From positions 21,252-85,251 of the forward strand of contig OMYB01000010.1 of assembly GCA_900315155.1 (NCBI GenBank): a stretch of 64,000 bases of DNA, written 5' to 3'. Source of the stretch: an uncultured Selenomonadales bacterium. GTDB taxonomy: Bacteria > Bacillota > Negativicutes > Selenomonadales > Selenomonadaceae. Positions 1 through 8,999 of the stretch are shown here, piece by piece; the stretch's first letter is position 1, and each line of letters begins with the position of its first letter. The notes below the pieces were generated by a model. The model was not told the DNA's origin. It searched no databases and saw only the letters and a program-made list of their open reading frames with translations. The position numbers were made by a program, and so were the translations under genes.

Positions 1-12
1 GGCACAGTAAAA

Positions 13-54
13 AAAGGCTCGGCAGGAGAATTCGTCTCTTGTTGAGCCTTTATT
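13..54. terminator. Bidirectional hairpin terminator at the window edge
   Basis: GGCTC and GAGCC arms enclose further paired blocks (GGCA/TGTT and GGAGA/TCTCT), giving an almost uninterrupted stem. It is flanked by an A-run on the left and a short T-run on the right, so it could end transcripts from either side. It probably ends a gene lying before the window. Confidence 0.6.
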
Positions 55-103
55 GAATAGGGAAGTGTAGAAGGATGAAGTGCGTGGCAGCCAGAACAGG
101 ACC

Positions 104-240
104 CCCTCAGTCGCTGATGCGACAGATCTCCGGTGTATGGCAGGCACTAAGCGCTGAAGCGCCAAGTGCCTGCGCACACCAACGGGGGGAGCCTAACGCA
201 TCATCCGTCTACGGGCATGGGGGAGCCAGACGCAACATCC
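104..240. repeat. Degenerate copies of the dispersed palindromic repeat
   Basis: Pieces such as CCCTCAGTCGCTGATGCGAC (104-123) and GGGGGGAGCC followed by CATCCG-type text (near 183-240) resemble the better preserved copies near 15.4 kb, 16.0 kb and 62.8 kb. I see no convincing gene in 55-570. The open frames here have no Shine-Dalgarno site and low-complexity translations. Confidence 0.4.
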
Positions 241-284
241 GGCTGCGGGGATGGGAAGTGGTTGTGAAGCCGCTGACGTGCGGA

Positions 285-467
285 GGGGGCGCGGGGGCTG
301 TTTTCGTAATGCAGCGTTTAGTCGCGCAGCGACCGGCCCACCCCACGTACCTATGGGAAGCCGCGATGAGGTTTCGCGCCGCGGCCTGCCCGGCGCATTC
401 CCTGAGAAATCGATAAAGTTAGCGGTGGGACGTTTAGCGGAATGAAGAAAACAGCCCCCGCGCCCCC
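285..467. repeat. 21-bp perfect inverted repeat flanking a 141-bp core
   Basis: Positions 285-305 and 447-467 are exact reverse complements over 21 bases (GGGGGCGCGGGGGCTGTTTTC and its complement; the first base is 285). Similarity continues imperfectly inwards. No coding sequence is evident inside. The arrangement could be a MITE-like element or a long hairpin. Confidence 0.6.
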
Positions 468-543
468 GGAGCTCCTGCCTCGCACCCTTTCCCGGAGCTC
501 CTGCCTCGCACCCTTTCCCGGAGCTCCTGCCTCGTACTTTCCC
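468..543. repeat. Three tandem copies of a 26-bp unit
   Basis: The unit beginning GGAGCTCCTGCCTCGCACCC occurs at 468-493, 494-519 and, slightly diverged and shortened, 520-543. It abuts the right arm of the inverted repeat at 285-467 and the -35 box of the glyQS promoter. Confidence 0.8.
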
Positions 544-544
544 A

Positions 545-573
545 TTGACACATAATTTATCCTTTGCTAAAAT
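545..573 (+). promoter_or_regulatory. Sigma-A-type promoter of glyQS
   Basis: TTGACA at 545-550, a 17-bp spacer, and TAAAAT at 568-573. It lies directly before the T-box leader, so transcription would start near 580. Confidence 0.8.
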
Positions 574-579
574 AAAGCT

Positions 580-779
580 TAGCTATGAAGAAGAGGAGTA
601 GCGCATGGTTTTAGCGAGCCTGGATGGTGAAAGCGGGCGATTTGCGTGAAGGCACTTTGGAGCGTTTTTTCGATTGAGGTGGGTCCCTGTGTGGGGCCAA
701 TCAGGGTGGAACCGCGGAACTTGATTTTTGAGTCTCGTCCCTGCAGCATTAACGTCGCTGCGGGACGAGGCTTTTTGTT
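580..779 (+). promoter_or_regulatory. Glycine T-box leader with terminator
   Basis: The conserved T-box sequence AGGGTGGAACCGCGG is at 703-717. Stem I features (GAAGAGGAGTAG and a GCGAGCC..GGATGGTG block) occupy about 586-640. A GGC triplet at 651-653, followed by A, fits the specifier codon for glycine. The leader ends in a GC-rich hairpin (GTCTCGTCCCTGCAG with CTGCGGGACGAGGC) and a T-run at about 732-779. In this known class, uncharged tRNA-Gly pairs with the specifier and the TGGA bulge and blocks the terminator, which raises expression of the downstream glycyl-tRNA synthetase. Confidence 0.92.
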
Positions 780-809
780 TCGCAGCAGATTCAGCAAAGG
801 AGCTGTCTT

Positions 810-1694
810 ATGAATTTTCAGGAAATCGTCCTGGCCCTGCAGCAATTCTGGGCTGAGCAGGGGTGCATCCTGGCGGAGCCGTATGACGTCGAGAAGGGCG
901 CCGGTACGATGAATCCGCACACGTTCCTGCGCGTGCTGGGGCCGGAGCCCTGGCATGTCGCGTATGTCGAGCCTTCGCGGCGTCCGGCGGATGGGCGGTA
1001 TGGCGACAACCCGAACCGCCTGTACCAGCACCATCAGTTCCAGGTCATCATGAAGCCGTCGCCGAACAACATCCAGGAGCTCTACCTCGCATCGCTCGAG
1101 CGCCTCGGCATCAACCTGCAGGAGCACGACGTCCGTTTTGTCGAGGATAACTGGGAGTCACCGACGCTCGGCGCCTGGGGCCTCGGCTGGGAGGTCTGGC
1201 TCGACGGCATGGAGATCACGCAGTTCACGTATTTCCAGCAGGTCGGCTCGCAGGACATCAAGCCGGTCGCCTCGGAGATCACGTACGGCCTCGAGCGCCT
1301 CGCGATGTACATCCAGGGCGTCGAGAACGTTTACGACCTGCAGTGGAACGACGAGTACACCTACGGCGACATCTTCCACCAGAACGAGTTTGAGCAGTCC
1401 ACGTACTCCTTTGACCTCTCCGACGAGGCGATGCTGTTCGACCTTTTTGACAAATACGAGAAAGAGGCCGTCCGCATCATCGGCGAGGGCTATGTGCATC
1501 CGGCCTACGACTACGTGCTGAAATGCTCGCACACGTTCAACCTGCTCGACGCCCGCGGCGCCATTTCCGTGTCGCAGCGCGCGGAGTTCATCCATCGCGT
1601 GCGCAAACTCGCCCGCCTGTGCGCGGTTTGCTATTTGGAGCAGCGGGAAAAGCTCGGTTATCCGATGCTGCACAGAGGGGAGAAGAAAGCATGA
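810..1694 (+). CDS. glyQ: Glycine--tRNA ligase alpha subunit
   Basis: Catalytic subunit of the bacterial alpha2beta2-type glycyl-tRNA synthetase, which activates glycine and charges tRNA-Gly in the cytoplasm. The 294-residue length is normal for GlyQ. The protein opens with [19 protein letters not shown] and holds the characteristic [13 protein letters not shown] and [17 protein letters not shown] segments (residues about 23-70). The start has AAAGGAG about seven bases upstream. Its stop overlaps the start of glyS (ATGA at 1691-1694), so the subunits are translationally coupled. Expression should be controlled by the glycine T-box just upstream. Confidence 0.97.
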   Translation: MNFQEIVLALQQFWAEQGCILAEPYDVEKGAGTMNPHTFLRVLGPEPWHVAYVEPSRRPADGRYGDNPNRLYQHHQFQVIMKPSPNNIQELYLASLERLGINLQEHDVRFVEDNWESPTLGAWGLGWEVWLDGMEITQFTYFQQVGSQDIKPVASEITYGLERLAMYIQGVENVYDLQWNDEYTYGDIFHQNEFEQSTYSFDLSDEAMLFDLFDKYEKEAVRIIGEGYVHPAYDYVLKCSHTFNLLDARGAISVSQRAEFIHRVRKLARLCAVCYLEQREKLGYPMLHRGEKKA

Positions 1695-3751
1695 GCAAGA
1701 ATCTGTTACTCGAAATCGGCACGGAGGAAATTCCGGCCCATGTCATGCCGGGCATCCTCGCCCAGCTGAAAGAAAACGCGGAAAAGGCTTTTAAGGAGCA
1801 GCGCATCGCGTTTGAAAGCATCCGCACGATCGGCACGCCGCGCCGCACGGCCCTGCTTGTCCAGGGGCTCGCGGAGAAGCAGGAGGATGTCGAAAGCGAG
1901 AACCGCGGCCCGTCCGTGAAAATCGCGTTTGACGCCGACGGCAACCCGACGAAGGCCTGCCAGGGCTTTGCGCGCGGGCAGGGCGTGAAGCCCGAGGACC
2001 TCGAGCAGCGCGATGGATACGTCTATGCACACGTGCACACGGCCGGTCAGGAGACGGCGAAGCTCCTCGAGCAGATGCTGCCGGACTTCATCTGCGGGCT
2101 GAATTTCCCGAACAACATGCGCTGGGCGGACCTCGACTTCAAGTTTATCCGTCCGCTGCGCTGGATCGTGGCTCTTTTCGGCGCAGACATCATCCCGTTC
2201 ACGGTCGCGGAGGTCGCATCCGGGCGCACGTCGCGCGGACACCGCTACCTCTCGGCGGGCGACTTTGACATCCCGGACGCCGACAGCTATGAAAAGGCCT
2301 GCGAGGCGCAGTTCGTCATCGCGGACCAGAAACGCCGCGAGCAGATGATCCGCGAGCAGATCACGGCCGTCGCGCGCGAAAATGGCGGCGAGGTCGAGAT
2401 CAACGAGGATCTCCTGGAGGAGGTCGTCTACCTCGTCGAGTACCCGACGGCGCTCTGCGGCCATTTTGAGGAAAAATATCTCCAGCTCCCGCCGGAGGCC
2501 GTCATCACGCCGATGCGCGACCACCAGCGCTATTTCCCGGTCAAGACGAAAGACGGCAAACTCCTGCCGCTTTTCATCACCGTGCGCAACGGCGGCAAAG
2601 AGCACCTCGAGACCGTCCAGCACGGCAACGAGCGCGTGCTCCGCGCCCGCCTCGCCGACGCGCAGTTCTTCTTTGACGAGGACCGCAAGAAATCGCTGGA
2701 ACAGCACCGCGAAAAGCTCGCAACCGTCGTGTTCCAGCAGGGCCTCGGCACGATGCTCGAGAAATCCGACCGCCTCGTCGAGCTCTCGGACCTCATCTGC
2801 GACCTCGTGAATGCGGACGAAAAGACGCGCAAGCATGCGAAACGCGCGGCGTATCTCTGCAAGGCCGATCTCGTGACGGGCATGGTCACGGAGTTCACGG
2901 AGCTGCAGGGCATCATGGGCCGCGAGTATGCAAAACTCGACGGCGAGTGCGAGAAAGTCGCCATCGCCATCGACGAGCACTACCAGCCGCGCTTCGCCGG
3001 TGACAGCCAGCCGCAGACGCCGGCCGGCCGCATCGTGAGCCTCGCGGACAAAATCGACACGATCGTCGGCACGTTCCACCTCGGCAAGATCCCGACGGGC
3101 TCGCAGGACCCGTTCGCGCTGCGCCGCCAGGCCCTCGGCCTCGTCAACAGCCTCATCGAGTCCCACACGACGCTTTCCATCGCAAAGGTCGTCGCAAAAG
3201 CCATGGACCTCTACGGCATCCAGGACGAAAAGGCCCGCGCGAAGATGCAGCGGGATGTCGCGGACTTTTTGAGCCTGCGCCTCAAGAACGTGCTCAGCGA
3301 CCAGAACATCCGCTACGATGTCATCGACGCCGTGCTCGCGGATGTCGATGATGTCTACGGCGTCGAGCTGCGCGCCCAGGCCGTGGCCGACTTCGCCGAG
3401 GACGACACGAAACGCGCCGACATCCAGGCCTTCGTCCGCGTCGCGAACCTCGCGGAGAAAGCAGAGAACGACAGCGTAGACGCGAGCCTCCTGCAGGAAG
3501 ATGCAGAGAAGGCGCTCTACCAGGTCTACACCTCGACCAAGAGCTCCATGGAGAGCCTCGTCAAAGGCCGCGACTACGTCGGCGCCCTCGACGCCCTCAC
3601 CGAGCTCTCGAAACCCATCGACGCCTTCTTTGACGCCGTGCTCGTCATGGACAAGGACGAGGCCATCAAAAACAACCGCCTCGGCCTGCTGAAAGCCATC
3701 CACGAGCTCGTCGGGCAGGTCGCCGATTTCAAAAAAATCGTCACGGCATAA
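1691..3751 (+). CDS. glyS: Glycine--tRNA ligase beta subunit
   Basis: Large subunit of heterotetrameric glycyl-tRNA synthetase (686 residues, a usual length), responsible for tRNA binding. The frame is open further upstream, but the start at 1691 is chosen because [19 protein letters not shown] is the standard GlyS N-terminus, an AGAGGGGAGAA site precedes it, and it overlaps the glyQ stop in ATGA. The HD-like segment and the C-terminal anticodon-binding region (RVANLAEKA, residues about 585-600) are in place. The gene ends before a strong terminator. A very long antisense frame across it is a by-product of its GC-rich codon use. Confidence 0.97.
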   Translation: MSKNLLLEIGTEEIPAHVMPGILAQLKENAEKAFKEQRIAFESIRTIGTPRRTALLVQGLAEKQEDVESENRGPSVKIAFDADGNPTKACQGFARGQGVKPEDLEQRDGYVYAHVHTAGQETAKLLEQMLPDFICGLNFPNNMRWADLDFKFIRPLRWIVALFGADIIPFTVAEVASGRTSRGHRYLSAGDFDIPDADSYEKACEAQFVIADQKRREQMIREQITAVARENGGEVEINEDLLEEVVYLVEYPTALCGHFEEKYLQLPPEAVITPMRDHQRYFPVKTKDGKLLPLFITVRNGGKEHLETVQHGNERVLRARLADAQFFFDEDRKKSLEQHREKLATVVFQQGLGTMLEKSDRLVELSDLICDLVNADEKTRKHAKRAAYLCKADLVTGMVTEFTELQGIMGREYAKLDGECEKVAIAIDEHYQPRFAGDSQPQTPAGRIVSLADKIDTIVGTFHLGKIPTGSQDPFALRRQALGLVNSLIESHTTLSIAKVVAKAMDLYGIQDEKARAKMQRDVADFLSLRLKNVLSDQNIRYDVIDAVLADVDDVYGVELRAQAVADFAEDDTKRADIQAFVRVANLAEKAENDSVDASLLQEDAEKALYQVYTSTKSSMESLVKGRDYVGALDALTELSKPIDAFFDAVLVMDKDEAIKNNRLGLLKAIHELVGQVADFKKIVTA

Positions 3752-3772
3752 CGATTGCCACTATCCATAACA

Positions 3773-3805
3773 AAAAAGCGGACGAATCAGCTCGTCCGCT
3801 TTTTC
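3773..3805. terminator. Shared terminator between glyS and the lptA-like gene
   Basis: AAAAAGCGGACGA and TCGTCCGCTTTTT form a perfect hairpin with A- and T-runs on both sides. It can therefore end both glyS (+) and the convergent gene at 3834-4415 (-). Confidence 0.85.
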
Positions 3806-3833
3806 TGTGCTTGGAAAAGAGGTCACATGTCCT

Positions 3834-4415
3834 TTATTTGGCCTGGTTCCTTGCGATATCATAGATAAGATGCCCGCACGCGCGGGTCTTGTCCTTTGCG
3901 ATGTAGAGCACGTGGCCGCTGAACTCGGCGACGCGGTTCTCCCAGTCGTAGGCGATCGTGTCGCTGTGGATCGTGAGGCCGGGGAGGCTCATGCCGCAGC
4001 GCTGGCCGAAGAACCAGGCCTGCTTCTCGTTGAAACTCACGTAGAGGGCGTCACCCTTGAATACGGGCTCGATGTCCTGCAGCGTCGTGCTGCCCTGCGT
4101 CCAGATCTCGCCCGTGCGCGCGCTGAGCTGCGCCTCGTCCGTCGTGATGACGCGGGAGTTGTCCCAGGCGATGCGTACGTGCCCCGAGAGCACATAGCGG
4201 TCCGTGTCCTCATCGTAGCGCGTCGTGTCCGCCGTCACGGCCGGCTGCACGCGCCCCGGCATCTTCTCGAGGATGACCGAGGACCCATCGCGGCCCACCA
4301 CCATGCCGGCGACGGGCGCGGGCTCCGGCTGCGTGGCGGCATATGAAATCGGGGAAAAGGCGATCAGCCCCGCAGCAGCGACTCCCAGGAACAGGTTCTG
4401 TGGCTTTTTGAACAT
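3834..4415 (-). CDS. LptA/OstA-like periplasmic protein
   Basis: A 193-residue protein with a clear signal peptide (MFKKPQNLFLGVAAAGLIAF..SYA, cleaved near residue 26). It is followed by an OstA/LptA-like domain: VTADTTRYDEDTDRYVLSGHVRI, then DEAQLSARTGE, a typical beta-jellyroll repeat. LptA proteins bridge the periplasm and carry lipopolysaccharide to the outer membrane, so this supports an outer-membrane-bearing organism. It stands alone on the minus strand, convergent to glyS, with its own promoter at 4451-4479. Whether it is the true LptA or a paralogue of the same fold cannot be settled here. Confidence 0.75.
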   Translation of the reverse strand: MFKKPQNLFLGVAAAGLIAFSPISYAATQPEPAPVAGMVVGRDGSSVILEKMPGRVQPAVTADTTRYDEDTDRYVLSGHVRIAWDNSRVITTDEAQLSARTGEIWTQGSTTLQDIEPVFKGDALYVSFNEKQAWFFGQRCGMSLPGLTIHSDTIAYDWENRVAEFSGHVLYIAKDKTRACGHLIYDIARNQAK

Positions 4416-4450
4416 GAAAAGCCCCCCTTACGTTTCATTCTTCTCCTTCT

Positions 4451-4479
4451 ATTTTACCGCAGGATGTAGTATTTTGCAA
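4451..4479 (-). promoter_or_regulatory. Promoter of the lptA-like gene
   Basis: On the minus strand TTGCAA (4474-4479), a 17-bp spacer and TAAAAT (4451-4456) lie about 35 bases before the start codon. Confidence 0.6.
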
Positions 4480-4553
4480 AAAAAAGGATAATGGACCAAG
4501 GACATCTAATTATATAGGAGAGAAAAAGAGGTTGCGAACAAGGGGGAATTGGT

Positions 4554-5579
4554 ATGAATATCCGGGAGCGTTCGGAGGCTTTGGAGGAGCGGATTCTGGC
4601 GCCTTATGCGGCGAAGAGCCGGTTGGCGCGGCGGGAGCAGGCGATGGAGGAGGACGATTACCGCACGAAGTTTCAGCGGGACCGCGACCGTATCCTCCAC
4701 GCGAAGTGCTTTCGCCGGCTGAAGCACAAGACGCAGGTCTATATCACGTCGGGCGACCACTACCGTACGCGCATGACGCACAGCCTCGAGGTGGCGCAGA
4801 TTTCGCGGACGATCGCGCGCGGCCTGCAGCTGAACGAGGACCTTATCGAGGCCATCGCGCTCGGGCATGACGTCGGGCACACGCCGTTCGGGCATTCGGG
4901 CGAAAAGGTGGTCTCGGATCTCATCGGGCATCCTTTCCACCACAACGAGCAGAGCCTGCGCGTCGTGAAGTACCTGGAGCGCGGCGGGCAGGGGCTGAAC
5001 CTCACGCAGGAGACGATGGACGGCATCGAGCACCACAGCGGGCCCATCCCGCCAAAGACGCTCGAGGGGCAGATCGTCCACACGGCGGACCGCATCGCGT
5101 ACCTGTCGCACGACTACGACGACAGCCTGCGCGCGGGGCTGCTGCACGACGGCGACCTGCCGCAGCGGGTCTACAACGTCCTCGGCCGCACGACGTCCGA
5201 GATGATCACGACGATGGTCGCCGACATGATCACCGCCTCGGCGGAGCAGCCAAAAATCCACCAGTCGCCGGAGGTGGCGGAGGCCATGGATATGTTCCGC
5301 ACGTTCATGTTCGAGAACATCTACCAGTCCGATATCCTCGCCCACGAGCGCGACCAGGCCGTGTTCGTGCTGAAAAGCCTGTTCCAGTACTTCGGGGACC
5401 ACTTCGAGAGCCTCCCCGAGGAGTTCGTCGCGCGCGAGGAACGCTGGTCGCGCGAGCAGGTCCTCGTCGACTACATCGCCGGGCTCACCGACAGCTACGC
5501 GCTGCAGCTGTTTGAGAAAATCTTTCTCCCGCCGCTATGGTCGCTGCCCAAAGACCCGATTTTGAGAAAATCATCTTGA
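4554..5579 (+). CDS. dGTPase-like HD-domain phosphohydrolase
   Basis: A 341-residue member of the deoxyguanosinetriphosphate triphosphohydrolase-like family (type 2), which splits dNTPs into nucleoside and triphosphate. Metal-binding HD residues are visible: RMTHSLEV (about residues 77-84) and the GHDVGHTPFGHSGE block (about 103-116). YLSHDYDD near residues 182-189 supplies the later aspartate. The N-terminal DRDRILHAKCFRRLKHKTQV segment is typical. AGGGGGAA lies nine bases before the start. The next gene is dnaG, about 90 bases on, an arrangement known in Firmicutes. Which dNTP it prefers is unknown. Confidence 0.88.
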   Translation: MNIRERSEALEERILAPYAAKSRLARREQAMEEDDYRTKFQRDRDRILHAKCFRRLKHKTQVYITSGDHYRTRMTHSLEVAQISRTIARGLQLNEDLIEAIALGHDVGHTPFGHSGEKVVSDLIGHPFHHNEQSLRVVKYLERGGQGLNLTQETMDGIEHHSGPIPPKTLEGQIVHTADRIAYLSHDYDDSLRAGLLHDGDLPQRVYNVLGRTTSEMITTMVADMITASAEQPKIHQSPEVAEAMDMFRTFMFENIYQSDILAHERDQAVFVLKSLFQYFGDHFESLPEEFVAREERWSREQVLVDYIAGLTDSYALQLFEKIFLPPLWSLPKDPILRKSS

Positions 5580-5667
5580 CAAAAAAGAAATTTTGTGCTT
5601 GAAAGCAGGAATTTTTCTTTTTTTGACGAAAACAATAAAACAGAGACGCGAAAGGAGGGGTACGGAC

Positions 5668-7488
5668 ATGCGCAGTGAGAAGATGGACGCGTTTGTCCAG
5701 GAGGTGGATGCCCGGACGGACATCCTCCAGGTCGTGCAGAGCTACGTCCCGATGAAGCGCCGCGGTGGCCGTTACTGGGGCTGCTGCCCATTCCATCACG
5801 AGAAGACCCCGTCTTTCTCCGTCGTCCCGGACAAGGGATTCTTTTACTGCTTCGGCTGCCATGCGGGCGGGAACGCGTTCAAGTTCCTCTCCATGATCGA
5901 GAACGTATCGTATTTCGATGCGATCAAGATGCAGGCCGAAAAACTCGGGATCCCCATGCCGGCGCGGGACCGCACCCCCGAGCAGGAGGCGCGCGACCGC
6001 CAGTTCGCGAATCTGCGGAAAGTCAACCAGATGGCCCGCGATTTTTTCCACAACTGCCTCACGATGACGCGTTACGGCGAGCCGGGCAAAGCCTATTTTG
6101 CCGGCCGCGGCATCTCGGACGCGACGATCGAGGCATTCGGGCTCGGCTTTGCGCCCGCCGCGTGGGACAAGCTCAGCACCGCGTTCCAGAAACGGGGTGT
6201 GCCGCAGCAGGTCCTCCTTGAGGCAGGACTCGCCGCCGAGCGGAAACAGGGCCCCGGTCTCTACGACCGCTTCCGCAACCGCATCATCATCCCCATCGCG
6301 GACATCCGTGGGCGCGTGGTCGGCTTCGGCGGACGCGTGCTCGATGACAGCAAACCGAAATACCTGAATACCCCCGAGACCATCCTATTCAACAAGCGGA
6401 AACTGCTTTTCGGACTCGACCGCTCGCACCGCGCCATCCAGGACGCCGGGTACGCCATCGTCGTCGAGGGATACATGGATGCGATCTCCGTATTCGGGGC
6501 CGGCGTCGAGAACGTCGTCGCCACGCTGGGCACGGCCTTTACCGCCGACCACGCGAAGCTGCTCATGCAGTACCTGCCGCCTGGACATCCCGTCATCTGC
6601 TTTTGCTACGACAGCGACGCGGCGGGGCAGAACGCGACGATCCGGGCGCTCGCCATCATCCAGCACACGGGCGCCGAGGTGCGCGTCATCGTCGTGCCGG
6701 ACGGCAAAGACCCGGACGAATACATCCGGAAACACGGAGCCGACGCGTTCCGCTCGCTCGCCGAGCACGCGCAGGGGCTCTTTACCTACCGCCTCCAGTA
6801 CGTGCTGCGCCACGTGGACTACACGCAGCGCGCGGGAAAAGAGGAGGTAGAACGCCAGATGGCGCCCGTGATCCTGAGCCAGCCGACCAAGGCCCGCCTC
6901 GAGACGACACGGCGCCTCGCGCAGATCCTCATGCTGGACGAGGGTATCGTGCGCGCGGATCTCCAGGCAGCCGGCCGCCGCGCCCCGGAGCCAGAAAACA
7001 CTGGCCCCACAGCAGCGCAGCAGCGGCAGCCCGTCCGGAAAGTGGATGATGCAGCCGAAGCGGCAGGGCGCGTCATCATCCGCATGGCCTGGAACCACCC
7101 CGACGAGCTCACGAGGCTCCGGGATGTGCTACCCACGGACCATATCCCATCCCCCGTCCAGCAGGAGATCCTGCGCTACCTGCAGGATCAGCACGATGCC
7201 GGCAGGGCTCCCACCGCCGTTCAGGCCGCCGCAGACCTGAGCGATGCAGCGGGCGAGAAGCTCACCGAGGCACTGACCGAGGACGTAGACCCCAGCGCGG
7301 AAGCACAGGCCTATCGGGACTCCGTGTCTATGCTGAGAAAATCCTATTTCACGCAGCTCATCCAGGAGCACAGCCGCCGCGCCACCGAGGCAATCAACGC
7401 CAAAGACAATGCCAGGGCGGAGGCGGAGCTCAAAGAAGTAAAACGAATCACGGAGCTGCGCAGTGCTTTAGACGCTGACGAAACCTGA
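5668..7488 (+). CDS. dnaG: DNA primase
   Basis: Makes RNA primers at the replication fork together with the replicative helicase (606 residues). The start at 5668 is chosen over an upstream in-frame ATG because AAAGGAGGGG lies eight bases before it and MRSEKMDAFVQEVDARTDI is the expected N-terminus. Domains in order: CHC2 zinc-binding domain (CCPFHHEKTPSFSV .. FYCFGC, residues about 36-65), catalytic core with the TOPRIM motif (VVEGYMDAISVFG, about 263-275, then CYDSDAAG, about 313-320), and a C-terminal helicase-binding region. It precedes rpoD, as in the classical macromolecular-synthesis operon. Confidence 0.96.
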   Translation: MRSEKMDAFVQEVDARTDILQVVQSYVPMKRRGGRYWGCCPFHHEKTPSFSVVPDKGFFYCFGCHAGGNAFKFLSMIENVSYFDAIKMQAEKLGIPMPARDRTPEQEARDRQFANLRKVNQMARDFFHNCLTMTRYGEPGKAYFAGRGISDATIEAFGLGFAPAAWDKLSTAFQKRGVPQQVLLEAGLAAERKQGPGLYDRFRNRIIIPIADIRGRVVGFGGRVLDDSKPKYLNTPETILFNKRKLLFGLDRSHRAIQDAGYAIVVEGYMDAISVFGAGVENVVATLGTAFTADHAKLLMQYLPPGHPVICFCYDSDAAGQNATIRALAIIQHTGAEVRVIVVPDGKDPDEYIRKHGADAFRSLAEHAQGLFTYRLQYVLRHVDYTQRAGKEEVERQMAPVILSQPTKARLETTRRLAQILMLDEGIVRADLQAAGRRAPEPENTGPTAAQQRQPVRKVDDAAEAAGRVIIRMAWNHPDELTRLRDVLPTDHIPSPVQQEILRYLQDQHDAGRAPTAVQAAADLSDAAGEKLTEALTEDVDPSAEAQAYRDSVSMLRKSYFTQLIQEHSRRATEAINAKDNARAEAELKEVKRITELRSALDADET

Positions 7489-7611
7489 GCCAGAGGGCAG
7501 TAAATTTTTTCGAGAGAACCAGGCAGCAGCCCTTTTTATAGAAGGAAACCTGCCGTTATATGTGTAGGAACGGATGGAGAGCATCCACAAACCCCATAGG
7601 AGGCATTCGGA

Positions 7612-8796
7612 ATGGCAGAAGAGAAAGAGACCAAGGCGAAGAAGAGTACGGCAAAGAAGACCGCACCCAAGAAGACCGCTGCGAAGAAAAGCGCGCCGAA
7701 GGAGGCGCCCAAGCAGTCGGGCGAAGAAGGGGCAGAGCTCATCCTCGACCTGGTGGAGAAGGGCCGCAAAAACGGCGGCACGCTGACCGATAGCGAACTC
7801 ATGGATACTCTGCAGTGCGTGCCCCTCACGGCGGACCAGCTCGACGCCATGTACATCCTGTTCAGCAAACAGGGCATCGAGATCGTCGACGACTCGAAAA
7901 GCGCCGACGACGACGGCGACGACACAAGCGAGGAGGAGGAGATCGACCTCAGCGTGCCCGAGGGCGTCAGCATCGACGACCCCGTGCGCATGTACCTCAA
8001 AGAAATCGGCCGCGTGCCCCTGCTGACGGCCGAGCAGGAGGTCGAGCTCGCGAAACGCATGCAGGAGGGCGACATGGAGGCCCAGAAACGCCTCGCGGAG
8101 GCCAACCTGCGCCTCGTCGTATCCATCGCGAAACGCTACGTCGGGCGCGGCATGCTGTTCCTCGACCTCATCCAGGAGGGCAACCTCGGCCTCATCAAGG
8201 CCGTGGAGAAATTCGACTACACGAAGGGGTATAAATTCTCCACGTACGCCACGTGGTGGATCCGCCAGGCCATCACGCGCGCCATCGCCGACCAGGCCCG
8301 CACGATCCGCATCCCCGTGCACATGGTCGAGACCATCAACAAACTCATCCGCGTCTCCCGCCAGCTCCTGCAGCAGCTCGGCCGCGAGCCGAAGCCCGAG
8401 GAGATCGCGAAAGAAATGGACATCACGGTCGAACGCGTGCGCGAAATCATGAAGATCGCCCAGGAACCCGTCTCCCTCGAAACCCCGATCGGCGAAGAGG
8501 AGGACTCCCACCTCGGCGACTTCATCGAGGACCAGGACGCCCCGGCACCCGCGGACGCCGCCTCGTTCATGCTCCTCAAAGAGCAGCTCGAGGACGTCCT
8601 CGACACCCTCACGCCGCGTGAGGAAAAAGTCCTGCGCCTCCGCTTCGGCCTCGACGACGGCCGCGCCCGCACGCTCGAGGAGGTCGGCCAAAACTTCGGC
8701 GTCACCCGCGAACGCATCCGCCAGATCGAAGCCAAAGCCCTCCGCAAACTCCGCCACCCCAGCCGCAGCCGGAAACTCAAAGACTTTTTGGATTAA
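7612..8796 (+). CDS. rpoD: Primary sigma factor RpoD (SigA)
   Basis: Housekeeping sigma factor, 394 residues. Visible in order: a lysine/alanine-rich N-terminal tail (residues 1-35), region 1.2 ([20 protein letters not shown]), region 2 with the -10 recognition segment ([20 protein letters not shown] then [15 protein letters not shown]), region 3, and region 4 with the helix-turn-helix ([20 protein letters not shown]). AGGAGG lies ten bases before the start. The Lys-rich tail ([20 protein letters not shown]) is more histone-like than usual and is probably disordered. The consensus-like promoters seen through the window fit this factor. Confidence 0.97.
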   Translation: MAEEKETKAKKSTAKKTAPKKTAAKKSAPKEAPKQSGEEGAELILDLVEKGRKNGGTLTDSELMDTLQCVPLTADQLDAMYILFSKQGIEIVDDSKSADDDGDDTSEEEEIDLSVPEGVSIDDPVRMYLKEIGRVPLLTAEQEVELAKRMQEGDMEAQKRLAEANLRLVVSIAKRYVGRGMLFLDLIQEGNLGLIKAVEKFDYTKGYKFSTYATWWIRQAITRAIADQARTIRIPVHMVETINKLIRVSRQLLQQLGREPKPEEIAKEMDITVERVREIMKIAQEPVSLETPIGEEEDSHLGDFIEDQDAPAPADAASFMLLKEQLEDVLDTLTPREEKVLRLRFGLDDGRARTLEEVGQNFGVTRERIRQIEAKALRKLRHPSRSRKLKDFLD

Positions 8797-8804
8797 TTTT
8801 CCCA

Positions 8805-8839
8805 AAAGGGTTGACAACACGCGCCCAACCCTTTATAAT
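8805..8839 (+). promoter_or_regulatory. Consensus promoter of tRNA-Asn overlapping a palindrome
   Basis: TTGACA (8811-8816), exactly 17 bp, TATAAT (8834-8839): a perfect consensus. A 9-bp inverted repeat, AAAGGGTTG (8805-8813) and CAACCCTTT (8826-8834), overlaps the -35 and the first base of the -10. The palindrome may serve as the rpoD terminator, as an operator, or both. Confidence 0.85.
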
Positions 8840-8857
8840 AATATCTGTTGTTGAGAT

Positions 8858-8933
8858 TCCTCGATAGCTCAGCCGGTAGAGCACCTGACTGTTAATCAGG
8901 CTGTCGCAGGTTCGAATCCTGCTCGAGGAGCCA
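8858..8933 (+). tRNA. tRNA-Asn (GTT anticodon)
   Basis: Full cloverleaf of 76 bases: acceptor TCCTCGA/TCGAGGA, discriminator G and encoded CCA (8931-8933); D-arm AGCTCAGCCGGTAGAGC; anticodon GTT at 8891-8893 in the loop of CCTGA/TCAGG; T-arm GCAGGTTCGAATCCTGC. It is a single-gene transcript between a consensus promoter and a hairpin terminator. Confidence 0.97.
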
Positions 8934-8941
8934 GAAATCAC

Positions 8942-8971
8942 AGAGGCGTAACGTAGTTACGCCTCTTTTTG
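8942..8971 (+). terminator. Terminator after tRNA-Asn
   Basis: AGAGGCGTAAC and GTTACGCCTCT form a perfect stem followed by TTTT, directly before the trmK ribosome-binding site. The trmK operon therefore depends on readthrough or on another start. Confidence 0.85.
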
Positions 8972-8999
8972 TATTATGCAAAGAAAGGAGAGCAACATC

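Noticed and set aside
75..445. Two open frames upstream of glyQ
   Set aside because: They run through repeat and inverted-repeat DNA, lack ribosome-binding sites, and differ from protein-like composition.
1706..3703. 665-codon minus-strand frame opposite glyS
   Set aside because: Shadow of glyS for the same reason; no ribosome-binding site or recognisable domain.
5576..5667. Promoter for dnaG from TTGAC-like boxes after the dgt-like gene
   Set aside because: Two TTGAC boxes exist, but neither has a credible -10 at 16-18 bp.
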